Origin: Halocafeteria seosinensis
Taxonomy: Eukaryota > Sar > Bigyra > Bicosoecida
NCBI GenBank assembly: GCA_001687465.1
Contig: LVLI01000217.1
Span: 62,001 to 126,000, forward strand
Length of the DNA: 64,000 bases
Reading direction: 5' to 3'
The translations under genes and the position numbers were made by a program. Positions 46,821-57,400 of the stretch are shown piece after piece. The notes beneath the pieces were generated by a model, which saw nothing but the letters and a program-made list of their open reading frames with translations, was not told the DNA's origin and did no database searches. The first letter of the stretch is position 1; each line of letters opens with the position of its first letter.

Positions 46821-47156
46821 TGTTTCTCCCTCTCTCACGCTGTTCTCTTTGGATGGATGGTATCCGTCCTCTACAAAAAGAAACACACAGACGCACAGAT
46901 CCCATTCGGACAAGCACTCGCAGCATATCATACTGTATACGATGCAAAGCCGAAATGACTCATAGGCCGGCTATCCGGGCGTAAAGCCCGGATAAAACCC
47001 AACAAACAAACCTTGGGCCTTACTTGGAGCACCGAAAGGCGTGCACATACAAGACTGTTTCAGAGTATATTGGTCGATGTTTGGGTGGATAGTGTTTCTC
47101 AGGTAATAGTTCTTTTGTGTTCGTACATCGTCATCGAAGGAGGTAGAAGAAAAGAT
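46821..47156. other. Divergent intergenic region, PinX1-like / Rpn9
   Basis: Separates two head-to-head housekeeping genes and probably contains both promoters. It includes the palindrome at 46972-46994. No other feature is seen. Confidence 0.5.
46972..46994. repeat. Intergenic palindrome TATCCGGGC-GTAAA-GCCCGGATA
   Basis: Perfect 9-bp arms around GTAAA. The core arms and a near-identical loop (GCAAA) recur at 30512-30530. Confidence 0.75.
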
Positions 47157-48684
47157 ATGGATTTCATTGAAAACCAAGGGCAGCAGTACCCTCAGCTGGC
47201 GAATCGCTATGAGACCTTGGCAGATTTCTACTCCAAAAAGTAAGCTCTCATTTCACCCTCAGTTTGCAGTCGGAGCAAGGAATTTCGTTGCGAGGACGCT
47301 GTGATCGTGAAGCAACTACCTTATGTTGAACTGGTGGACTTATTTGATTCGCAGGCTATGGCATCAATTGACCGAGGAACTACTGGATTTTCTCCAGGAT
47401 CCGAATACGAACAAAGGGGATAATTATATACAGGTTCGTAGCTTTTCTGGATACTACTGGATGTCGCTCTTCTTTGCCAATTCGCTGCAACACCTGATCA
47501 TTTGGTTGCAGTTGTATCATAACTTTGTGGAAAAGTGCCAGGATAAACTGAACCAGTTGCAGCTGGCTCGAATTGCCACGTATGCAGCCAACCAATATGT
47601 CAATACTGGACGACCTTCCAATTCAGAAATTGATCAGGCCATCGGCTTACTTGAAAGCCTGGCGAAACGTAGAGATGAAATTGGAGAACAAGCTTATGTG
47701 GTGGCTGCTCTGGAAATCGCCTCTTTACAGCTCAAGAAAGGAAACTCTCAGGCTTATTCCATTGATCTACCACAGAAGAAATCAGAAGGGAAACAGGGAA
47801 GCCAGAAAGAAGAGAAGGAGGAAGAAGATGAAAATAAGGAAGATGACGTGGCTATGACGGCAGAAGAGGAGGAAGAAGAAGATGATGAGAGTGCTCGAGG
47901 GCCACCTAGCGGAATGGATTTCTGCAAGAAGACCTTGGAACGGGAAGCGGTTACATTACAGTCTCTAAAGGGCAAAGGACTCGAACCGATAGTACCTGCG
48001 ACGTTCTATCGGGTTGCTTCGGAGTACTATAAAATGAGAGGTCCTGCAGCCTCTTACTTTACTAATGCGATGCAGTACTTAGTCCATACACCCCTGCAAT
48101 CCATGAAAGAAGATGATCGGCACAAACTGGCTGTAGATATCGCTTTGGCTGCGTTGGTCGGCACGAACGTCTACAACTTTGGGGAGTTGGTTAGTCATCC
48201 TATACTAGCATCTTTAGAAGGTACTGCCGAATCGTGGTTGAGCGACATGCTCCACACGTTTCAGCACGGTGACATTGAAGGGTTTAACAGACTGGTTGCT
48301 CAAAACCGCAACGCTTTTGAGCAGCAGCCGATTCTCTCTGCAAACGAAAATAGTGTAAAAGAGAAAATAGCTCTACTTGCCGTAATGGAAACAGGAGCTA
48401 AAAAGCCCCCTCAGGAACGAACTTTGACGTTTGACGAGATCGCCAAATCTACCCAGCTGAAGAAAGATCAAGTAGAGTGGGTACTGATGCGGGCCATGTC
48501 TCTCGGTCTAGTTAAAGGTCAAATTGATCAAGTTAGTGAAGAGGTGTCAATTACATATATCAAGCCGCATGTCTTGGATATGACTCAGATAGAGCGGTTG
48601 AAGACATCGTTGGGTTCTTGGCAGTCAAGTGTCCAAGATGCAAGGACACTAGTCGAGGACAATTCTATCGAATTGTTCAAGTAG
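47157..48684 (+). CDS. RPN9: 26S proteasome regulatory subunit Rpn9 (PSMD13)
   Basis: Exons 47157-47239, 47355-47433 and 47512-48684 give 444 residues. Rpn9 is a PCI-domain scaffold subunit of the 19S lid. Matches to PSMD13 run along the chain: KKLWHQLTEELLDF, LYHNFVEK, NFGELVSHPIL, ANENSVKEKIALL, then the C-terminal winged helix LTFDEIAKST...GLVKGQIDQV and PHVLDMTQI. Removing 47434-47511 brings IQ next to LYHNF exactly as in human PSMD13. This 78-nt segment has a weak donor (GTTCGT) and no stop, so its retention would add 26 hydrophobic residues. An acidic low-complexity insert of about 45 residues (about 195-240) is absent from the human protein. The TAG stop lies 38 bp from the stop of the convergent REEP-like gene. 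Confidence 0.92.
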
Positions 48685-48708
48685 ATTGGCTATTACAGGG
48701 TGCAATGC

Positions 48709-48714
48709 AATAAA
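48709..48714 (+). promoter_or_regulatory. AATAAA, possible polyadenylation signal for Rpn9
   Basis: A canonical AATAAA starts 25 bp after the Rpn9 stop, inside the 38-bp gap between two convergent genes. Whether this organism uses AATAAA is unknown. Confidence 0.35.
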
Positions 48715-48722
48715 ACATTATT

Positions 48723-50428
48723 CTAGCGCACCACGCCTGTAGTATGACGCACTTGGCGACGGCGACGAACTGGTGCTTCGTACTCTGAATCTTCACTTGA
48801 GTTGCCTTTTGATTCCACCTGTTTTTCTTCAGTTGCTTGCTCATCTGCATTCCACCGACGGCGGAGTAATCGGTTTCCGATGGTATCTGCAGATTCTTGG
48901 GAATGTTCTTCGGGTTCCTCTATAAACGCTAATGCTGGAGATTCGTCTCCCGGGTGATCAGAGTCGGAGCTTGCCTCTTTTTCATCAGAAGAATTCTCTT
49001 CTTCCTGTTCCTCGTGGCGATTGTAGCTAATCCGTCGCCTCCTCGTTTGCTCCGGCCGATTAGTTCTCCCCCTCGACACAGAAGAGCTGGACAAAGTATT
49101 AAAACGGTTACTCTGCGCATCTTCTCGCTTTTGCTTAGCGGAAGGATTCGGCGGAAATTGCCTGAGCCTATGCGTCTGCACTTGACGTTTAGTTCGGTTC
49201 ACTTGCTCTAGTAAGCTTGCCAGTGATTCCTCAGTGTCCAGTAGTTCTGGGGGGTTACACAACGCTAAAAGAGCCATTAACGTGGGGAATGAAGAAAACG
49301 CACGTACCATCGTCATCGCATCGGGACGCAGAGTACGATATCAGCCTCGTCAAAACCGGTAAACACCAAGCAGATACTAGTACCTGCCCACGCTTCCTCA
49401 TTTTCCCCAATGGCTGAACGATATATGGGCCTCCCTGCTTAATCATGGGCGCGACGACCCCAGAGTATACGTGAGAGACGAGCAATTCTTGCTGGGAGAA
49501 AAGCCAAAAGAGAATGAGTAAAGCGACGGTGAGGCGAATAACTCCAGAAATCCGACGCTTACTGAACCGGGAAACAAATACATCCACAAGATTATGAGAC
49601 GCAGCTCTCGTGCATAAATCCTGTAAGAGGCATAGGGCACTATAAAGACACGAAGCACGTCAGACAAGACTGTAGGAACATGGGACTAACCATCCGTGCA
49701 TCGCAGCCCAATTCAAGAAGCCGAAAATTATCCCTGGAAACATGCAGCACACACAGCCGGTCGTTAATGTTACCAGTGGGAGTCCTCTAGACCGTCAACA
49801 TACAGAATCGCAGTGCATCCTCGCTTCTAGGCAATATATAATCTGATAACGGCAGTTGAGGGCTCTGTCTAGCCATACTTCGTCGGTAGTGGTCCACTTG
49901 GGACTCGTCGCTCCTCCGCCCGCCAGAAGCTTGCTGCTCCTGTGATCGGTTACTAAAGTCGACAGGTGGTACTTGCTCGTCATCCGAAGAATGCTTGGCG
50001 TCTTCTTCAGGATTGTCGGTGTCATTATCTCGCTGGTCATTGTTGGTCGTGCTATCGGGGTTCGGCATGAAAAAGCTCATGAAACAGCTCGTTATCCAAT
50101 GAAAGCCTTCCTGTTGTTGTTGCTGAGTTGTGGATTCCACGTCCGGAGTGGCATCGCCTCTCTGCTGTGTATCATCGTTGTTTCCTCCCAAAACCATTCG
50201 TGATAAACGGCGAGCATCAGAACGCGCATCGGCACGAACTACTTTCGCCGTTCTGTATCCAGCCGCTATCAGTCCGAGCACTCTGAATCCAGTTCAATAG
50301 AGAGTGAGACGATAATGAATAAACATACACGCAACCATATCGACACTGAAGAGCGTCATGAACTATATGTAGAACCACTGGCGTTGGACGACTTACGTGA
50401 GGATATCCATGAGAGCCTCCGCCACCAT
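48723..50428 (-). CDS. REEP/DP1/HVA22-like ER-shaping protein with long insert and tail
   Basis: Six exons (50397-50428, 49804-50282, 49691-49733, 49563-49620, 49308-49491, 48723-49246) give 439 residues. The start (MVAEALMDIL joined to VLGLIAAGYRTAK) matches the first hairpin of REEP proteins. FWIIFGFLNWAAMHGW, LIILWMYLFPGS and HVYSGVVAPMI match the second hairpin and the amphipathic segment. REEP/DP1/Yop1 proteins curve ER tubules and bind other membrane-shaping proteins. Here about 140 acidic, Gln/Ser-rich residues separate the first hairpin from the FW..FGF segment, and a charged Arg/Glu-rich C-terminus of about 170 residues follows. The small exons 3 and 4 were placed by phase and family match. 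The 240-bp gap to the rightward coiled-coil gene is a likely shared promoter and contains TATATATA at about 50634. Confidence 0.65.
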
Positions 50429-50668
50429 TCCTTGTACCAAAAAAAAAGTCTGTCTTATGCAATACACAGTATACAATACCAAGTCGTACCGGTTTTGATA
50501 TCTGACATATGTATACAGTATAGGCTATAGCCTAGAGCGCAGGCTGCGCAGCTGGCTCCGTGATCTTCAACTTCAAGCTGCGGCTCCTGAATTCCAAAAC
50601 AACTTAACGGGATTGTTGAACAAACATGCTTCATATATATATGTCCCGGGTATATACTACTCTTTCTA

Positions 50669-53608
50669 ATGGAGTCTGCCTCTCTCTTAGGCAAAGGACT
50701 CCTCACGTGGGAGGAAGTGGTCAACCATCTCGGGCACGATCTGCCCCGTGAATTGAACCTGCATTGCAACAATTTGAATGATTTGGACGCCAAGCAACAG
50801 TTTAATGAAGTAAAGTATTTGAATATTTCGTCCAACAAATTGACAACGTTGAAATCGCACGAGTTTCAGTGGTTCCCGACTTTGGAGACACTGGATGCTT
50901 CGGCCAATGAAATAAGCTCTATAGAGGGATTTGGCGAGGCGACTGAGGGTTTGGTACATTTAAAGCTCGCATATAATGAAATCACGGACCTTGGGTGGTT
51001 GATAAGTTTATATGGTAAGGAGCAGTTCAAGACGTTGGATCTACGAGGGAACAGCATTTCGTCGATACATGAACTGCGGTGGCTGTCTGGTTGCCAGTCT
51101 TTGGAGAGTGTACGATTCAGGGAGTCGAATGGTGCTTCAGCAAACCCTGTGTGTGACCCGCATCGCCTTTACATGGCTGCAGTGCTCACGTTTTGTCCCC
51201 ATATTAAGTACATCGATGGAGTCGAAGTAGAGCAGTCCTTACTGGCACGGCACTCGCGTCAGCAGTCCCCAGGGCTGGCCGCGCGATACCCGCGGCTGTA
51301 TGGGGTTTGGGCTCATCGATATGTCAAGGGAAGAGGCAAGCACGGGAACTCCAATCAGCCAAGGCAAGCAGAGGGTAGTGAAGTGGACCAGCAAGAAAAG
51401 AGCCTAAATGAACAACTCTGGAAGGAAATTGACCAATTGAAAAATCGTCTAAGTGAGCAGGAAGTGGGGGAAAATGACCAACAGACACTCTTGGAACAAG
51501 CGGAAGCGAGGCTTACTGGTGAAAAAGAAGAACTCAAAACCGAAGTAGCGAAATTGAAAAGCGACTTGGAAGAGCGGGAGAAGGTGGAAAATAAGCGTCG
51601 TGAAAGTTTGGAGGAAAAAAACAATAACCTTCAGGAAGAAAACGAACAACTGAAGACGGAAGTAGGAAAATTAAAAAGTGACTTGCTAGAGCACGAGGAG
51701 AAGGAAAATAAGCGCCGTGAGTATGTTGAGGAAGAAAACGAACAACTGAAGACGGAAGTACAGAAATTGAAAACCTACTTGGAAGAGCGCGAGAAGGAAA
51801 TTAAGCGCCTAGGATATTTTGAAGAAAGGACCAGTAAGCTGGAGGAAGAAAAGGGACAACTCAAGACGGAAGTAGAGAAATTGGAAACCTACTTGGAAGA
51901 GCGCGAGGAAGAAATTAAGCGCCTAGGATATTTTGAAGAAAGGACCAGTAAGCTTGAGAAAGAAAAAGAACAACTCAATAAGGAAATTGACGAGTTGAAA
52001 AAGCGCTTTAGAGAGCGAGAAGTAGAGGAAGATGAGCAACGGAGGTCTCTCGAACAAGCGGAAGCGAAACTTACGGCAGAAAATGAACAACTCCAGACAG
52101 AAGTAGGGAAATTGAAAAACCACTTGGAAGAGCGCGAGGGGGAGGCAAATAAGCACCTTCAATCTTTGGAGGAAGAAAAAGAACAACTCAAATCGGATCT
52201 CCGGGAGTTGAAATGCCTCTTGGAAGAACGCGAAGCGGAGGAAAACGAACGCAGAAGGTCTTTGGAGTCTCTTCGTGAAGAGAATGAAATGCTCACTAAC
52301 CGTAGCAAGCACCTCAGTGAGCACAATGAAAAGTTACAGTTACAGTTGGACGAGCGCAGAGAAGAGAAGGAACAGCTCAAATCGGAGACCAAAGAACTGT
52401 ATAAACGATTGGAAGAATACAGAGACGAGGAAAACGAGCTGAGGGCAAAGTTGGAACAAACAAAGGAATATTTGCAAGCTGATATCGAAAGGTGGGAAAA
52501 GAAGTACCAAGATGCAATTCGTCACTACGAACAGCGGCTATTGGACCTGGAGCACGAATGGAGGGAAGCGACCGAGTCCCAAGCTGACGTAGCAGAAGAA
52601 GAGGTTCGAAATGCGTCCTTCTTGTTTAAGCAGACGTATCAACAAAAGCACGATGCGGAAGAACGCGTTCGAAATTTAGAAGCGCAGCTTAATAAATTGC
52701 AGTCACAGCTGGAAACGGTTGAGACAAAGGCTCAGCGGCAGGTCGAAGACAAGGAAGCGCAGCTTAATAAATTGCAGTCACAACTAGAAGCGGCGGATAC
52801 GAAAGCTCAACGTGGGATCGAAGAACGGGAAGTACAGCTTAATAAATTGCAGTCACAGCTGGAAGCCGCGGAGACGAAGGCTCAACGTGAGATGGAAGAA
52901 AAGGAACGAAACTATACGGAGCAGCTGCGCGAGAAAGACCAAACAATGCGTTACTTAAAATCTGAGCTTCAGGATCAGTATCGGAAGATTAGAGAATTAG
53001 AACGCGAACTACATTCGTTACGGGAGGACAACAAGGCCATGGAAAAGCAGAAACAACGTGCAGAGCAACGAGCATATAATGCGGAAGTGGATGCTCAATC
53101 GTATCGGCAGTTTAACGAACAACTCGAAGGAGTCGTACAGGATTTACGCTCCCAGGATCCTGACGAACAGTTGTGCCAAAAACTAGCCGAAAAGGAGGAG
53201 GCTTTAGAATATGTAGAAGCCCAAGTGCGGAACCTGCAGGAACATCTTTACTCGAGGGAACAACGTCAGCATCAGGAGATCGAAAAACTTGATAAGGAGA
53301 AGAAAGCAGTCGAAGAGTCCAAACAGGAGTTGAAAAGTCAACTCTCCCAACGCGATAAAACAATTCGAGAACTCCGTAGTAAAATAAAATCAATTGAGCA
53401 AAGGAACCAAAAAACCGAAAAACATATTGAGACGACGGAAATGGAGCTAAAGGTTCTTTTGGATGAACTTGATAAAGAAAGGGAGAAAAACAAAGAGTAT
53501 GCAGAGTATATGAACAACGTGCAGCAAGCGTTTCGTCAACTCCAGCATTTTCCCCCGTCTCTTGGATCGGAAGACCGTTCTTACGCGGAAACCAAGTCGA
53601 CGAGGTAG
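50669..53608 (+). CDS. LRRCC1-like protein: N-terminal LRRs and long coiled coil
   Basis: One exon, 979 residues from ATG 50669. Residues 1-195 are SDS22-type LRRs whose sequence and ending resemble centrosomal LRRCC1 (ELNLHCNNL, LISLYGKEQFKTLDLRGNSI, SIHEL, NPVCD...YMAAVLTFCP, the last a typical LRR cap). Residues about 225-960 are almost continuous coiled coil rich in Glu, Lys and Gln. LRRCC1 sits in centrioles of animals; a role at a spindle pole or basal body here is inference. The coil contains recent internal tandem duplications: two ~114-bp units at about 51743-51970 and three 75-bp units starting at 52685, 52760 and 52835. Such coils align easily by composition, so only the LRR part supports the assignment. 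Confidence 0.65.
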   Translation: MESASLLGKGLLTWEEVVNHLGHDLPRELNLHCNNLNDLDAKQQFNEVKYLNISSNKLTTLKSHEFQWFPTLETLDASANEISSIEGFGEATEGLVHLKLAYNEITDLGWLISLYGKEQFKTLDLRGNSISSIHELRWLSGCQSLESVRFRESNGASANPVCDPHRLYMAAVLTFCPHIKYIDGVEVEQSLLARHSRQQSPGLAARYPRLYGVWAHRYVKGRGKHGNSNQPRQAEGSEVDQQEKSLNEQLWKEIDQLKNRLSEQEVGENDQQTLLEQAEARLTGEKEELKTEVAKLKSDLEEREKVENKRRESLEEKNNNLQEENEQLKTEVGKLKSDLLEHEEKENKRREYVEEENEQLKTEVQKLKTYLEEREKEIKRLGYFEERTSKLEEEKGQLKTEVEKLETYLEEREEEIKRLGYFEERTSKLEKEKEQLNKEIDELKKRFREREVEEDEQRRSLEQAEAKLTAENEQLQTEVGKLKNHLEEREGEANKHLQSLEEEKEQLKSDLRELKCLLEEREAEENERRRSLESLREENEMLTNRSKHLSEHNEKLQLQLDERREEKEQLKSETKELYKRLEEYRDEENELRAKLEQTKEYLQADIERWEKKYQDAIRHYEQRLLDLEHEWREATESQADVAEEEVRNASFLFKQTYQQKHDAEERVRNLEAQLNKLQSQLETVETKAQRQVEDKEAQLNKLQSQLEAADTKAQRGIEEREVQLNKLQSQLEAAETKAQREMEEKERNYTEQLREKDQTMRYLKSELQDQYRKIRELERELHSLREDNKAMEKQKQRAEQRAYNAEVDAQSYRQFNEQLEGVVQDLRSQDPDEQLCQKLAEKEEALEYVEAQVRNLQEHLYSREQRQHQEIEKLDKEKKAVEESKQELKSQLSQRDKTIRELRSKIKSIEQRNQKTEKHIETTEMELKVLLDELDKEREKNKEYAEYMNNVQQAFRQLQHFPPSLGSEDRSYAETKSTR
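51743..51970 (+). repeat. Two tandem ~114-bp coding repeats
   Basis: Units starting at about 51743 and 51857 share long near-identical DNA runs, including the segment coding EIKRLGYFEERTSKLE. They lie within the coiled coil and keep frame (38 codons). Confidence 0.8.
52685..52909 (+). repeat. Three tandem 75-bp coding repeats
   Basis: Copies start at 52685, 52760 and 52835, each coding QLNKLQSQLE...TKAQR (25 residues), with near-identical DNA. They lie within the coiled coil of the LRRCC1-like protein. Confidence 0.85.
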
Positions 53609-54453
53609 AACAACGACTAGCTGGTTGGGATGCTAGGAAATTGCCGTCCGCACCTTCCCCTCCACAGCTGGAATGTTCTATCCCCATCCCCGTGGGGATT
53701 GCTGTGGGGACAAACAGAAACATTTATAATGTTTTCACATAGTGGTTCGCTATTAGTCTGTGTTAATTGCTACTAGCAGTAGTCTTAAAACGTGAGAGGA
53801 ACATTGGAATTTATAGGTTCTTTTTGAAACGAATTCCAGCTGGAATACCTGGTTTTGTGATACAAGTATCAAATTCTAGATTCTTATGCAGCGATTTGGT
53901 CCTATTTTAGACAGTACGGGGCCGAGAATTCCCAAACGAACATTCAATTGCTGAGATAATAAACAATTCCACCATTCACGACGTACGTGGTTCATTAGGT
54001 TAATCCGATAACTTAATCGACAGACCCCGGGTCATACGGAGATTTGGGAAGGCATATAATGAGCTTACATCCAACATCATCTTTTCATATCTGTGTGATT
54101 CTGACCACATAATTTTGGTAAATTCAACTCCGTGCGGAACCTGCCAGGCAGTGCCAGCGAAGGACTGGCCAGTTGCACTCGGGGCAACCCATTAACGGTT
54201 GGAAAGCTAGCTGTTATTTGAAGTCCCTACTGCCGAACACTTGACTGTAAAAACACACAAGAGGCGACAATGAGCTTATTGTTATAGTATAATACTCCTA
54301 GTGCTCATTGACAGTAGCCGGTTTCAAATAGCACGACCACTGGCAATATCCTCGTCCTTGCATCTAGTTCAAAGAGAGACGAGAGGGCTTTGTGTACCTT
54401 CAATCATCCGTACACGTTGAGCATACGGCTAACGAAGCGCTACAAGAATCGAG
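53609..54453. other. Intergenic region
   Basis: No coding or RNA gene recognised in 845 bp. A perfect palindrome ATCCCC-GT-GGGGAT lies at 53686-53699, about 80 bp after the preceding stop. The interval should hold the promoter of the large coiled-coil gene. Confidence 0.5.
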
Positions 54454-57400
54454 ATGGATCGAAGCCCTCTGGGGCACCACTCGTTCTTAAGAGAGCTTGC
54501 CTCTCAGGTCCTGAGGTCCCGGAAGCCCGTAAACTTTCCCATCCCGTTCACTGCATTTATCGAGTTTGAACATGTAAGTGGTGCTATGGTGCTACATCTA
54601 AGACACACATCGCAGCATTATATGCATACCCTTTCAGGATACTCCGGAATGCACGGCTATGTACACTGGCGCCTCTGGTGCATTGATTGTTAAGCGCGAT
54701 GAGACTCCAGTTCAACTAAGGGACAAGTTATTCGCAACCAAGAAGAAGAAGGTACGATATCTTTCTTTAAAAACAATATCCTTTAGAAGGGCGTTTACAG
54801 CTTTCAGCGATAACTGAAACAGATCACGGTGGCTCGTGTACTCTATAGTGACGACGCTGAGGAAGAAATCAAGAAAGGGGACTTCTTGAGTAGGAATGGA
54901 CAAATATCGAAAGCAATTCTGTCGAGGAAACAAGGTGTCATTGTGGTACAGGTACGGCGTCTGATTCCGTCCTTTAGAATAACTGTTTGTGGCTTTACTA
55001 GAACGGGGTGTTACAGGCACAACCTGGTTTCAAAGTTAGCGGAAAGTACATGCTGAAACTAACGTCTGGAGTTGGAGGAAACGTACGGGATTTGTGTTCT
55101 CTCTCTTCGTCCTCTTTATTTGCACACAATTATCACAATGCAGAATGTCAATCTTGAAAAGCTTTCCACTGGTGGGGTCGACACTAGTTCACCGGAGATG
55201 GAACCGATAGTGTCCTCTATTGAAATGTTCCGTACACATTGGATGAAACTAACGGTAGGCAGCAGTCCACTCCGTCTTCCTTTGCGACTGTTTTGATCAA
55301 GCATAAATTATGGATTTGTCACATTGCAGAAAAAATTCATCAACCAGGCACACATTATTTTCGTGAAGAGTAAAGAAAAGGCATGGACTGCAATTGAGGT
55401 CCGAAATTTTCTCACTTCGAAGGTTGAGGACTCTCAGGAGGGCCGAGACCAATTCGATTTTCTTCCTGAAATCCAAACTTCTGCCGCGAATGCTGACGGG
55501 CGAGCCTCTCCAGTTGCAACAAGTGGTTCTTTGGGAGCAACAAGCACAGGGAATGACTCAAGGGTAACGTTCGAACGTGGTCAACGTTGGAGAGTCAGCC
55601 CCGACGACCCTAGCAGCGCAACCATGCTTGAACATGAATCTAGAAATGCCTCCGGCGAAACATTCACAATCCGCGGGAAGCCTTTTCTAGCCACTCCAAC
55701 AACCACAGAAGGAGTCCAGTGGAATCGTGATCAACATCAGAACCGACAACCGTCTGTTTCTGAATTGCAAGCCCAGTTAGACGAAAAATCTCAACTGGTT
55801 GTCGATCTACAGAGAGATTTGGAGAAATGTCGCAATTCGATTGCTACGTCGGAGAGACTGCGTAACTTGGTCAAGGATAGCAGGCGTGATCCAGTCGACG
55901 AACTTGAACAAGAAATTATTACGCTTACTCAGAGTTTAGAAGAAGCAAAAAACGATGCAAAGCGAGCCCACCAAGACGCCAGGAATCAACTGGAGAAGGA
56001 GCACGTACGAGACTTAACAAGCATGAAGGAGAAAGTTCAAGATCTCCAGGTAGAGTCGCGAAAATTGGAGAATGAGCTTAGAACAACCAAAATGGAGAAT
56101 AAAGATCTAGAGAAAAGGAACGAGCAGTTGAAGTCCCAGAATGAAAAGTTGGCAAGCCACTTTGAGTCTTTGCTAAACTCCTGCAAAACTGCTCAGGGAA
56201 AGGCGGAGGTCGATCCGTACGCTGAAGAAGTTAAGAGACTTGAAAGTCAAGTTGCCTCTTTGAAAAATGACTTATCTGATTCCCAACAAGCAAAAGCCCA
56301 GCTGGCTCGGGAATTAGCAAACATCCACTCTAAGTGGATGGAGGAACGAACGAAGCAGCCGGTGCAGAACCAGCGAGCAACCATAGACAGTGGGATGTCG
56401 ATTGCTGCAGAAGACTGTAAGAGCTACGAAATTGGATGGGTTACTGCTGAAGGAGAAGCGCTGGCGGAAGCTAAATTAGCCCAGAAAAAAACAGACGCAA
56501 TTCGGAAAGAAATAAAGCAACTAAAGGAAGAGTTGGATAGAACTCAAGCGACGTACCAGGAGTGCCGGGAAGAACTGCATCAAAAAACATATGAACTCAA
56601 CCTCGCTAAACAACGGGAGCACGCATACGAACCCTATATGGAAACGAAAGATGCCGAAGTGCGAGCGTTGAGAGAGGAGTTATCAGCTGTTCGGCGAATG
56701 TACACGAGTAACAGCGCAGCATCTTCTACTCTTCGAGAAAAATCACTAACTTCCACTGTAGACCGTCTGCAAAAGGACCTCGAGAGATCACACGAATCCA
56801 CGGAGAAGTATCGGAACTTGTTGGACAATGCCACACAAACGATAAATGATCTCAGGGAAAAAGTGCGTCAATGTCACCGTGACTCGATAAACAAGCAAGA
56901 AGCGATTAGGGCAGAAAATGAATCTCAAAGGATGATAGAACACTCGGAAATGGAGGAAAAATTGAGAGCACTCGAGAAGTCCTACGAAGAGAAACTTCTG
57001 CGAGAATCTCAGTTTTATAAAGACAAAATGTATGCGTACATTAAGAAGCTCGAGAAGTCCAACTCAGAGCGCCTGGAATCTATAGAGGAAATGAGCAAGA
57101 GTTCCTCGGGAGACGCCCTGGAGACCGAATACCGTAAGCTTTACTCAAGCGTGGAACAATTGCAAGCTATATCTGCTGACGAAGGTAAGAAATGTTTCGA
57201 AGTCTAGTACCGCTAGACAAGGATGGCTTTATTGTTCTATGCGTTACAGACCACGTGCGATACATGAAAGAAATGACGAAGAAATATTTTGAAAGCCAGA
57301 AGACGCTCCAGCAAACCCGAGAGAAGCTGGTACGAATATCTTCTCAACACGCAAAATCTGAGTCTTCAATGTCGGTTGAAGCGCAAAAGCTTGTGGTTGA

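Noticed and set aside
54454-55254. FKBP or SAS-6 head at the start of the giant coiled-coil protein
   Set aside because: Order of domains resembles FKBP15 or SAS-6 (head then coil), but none of the residues typical of a PPIase, WH1 or SAS-6 head could be matched.
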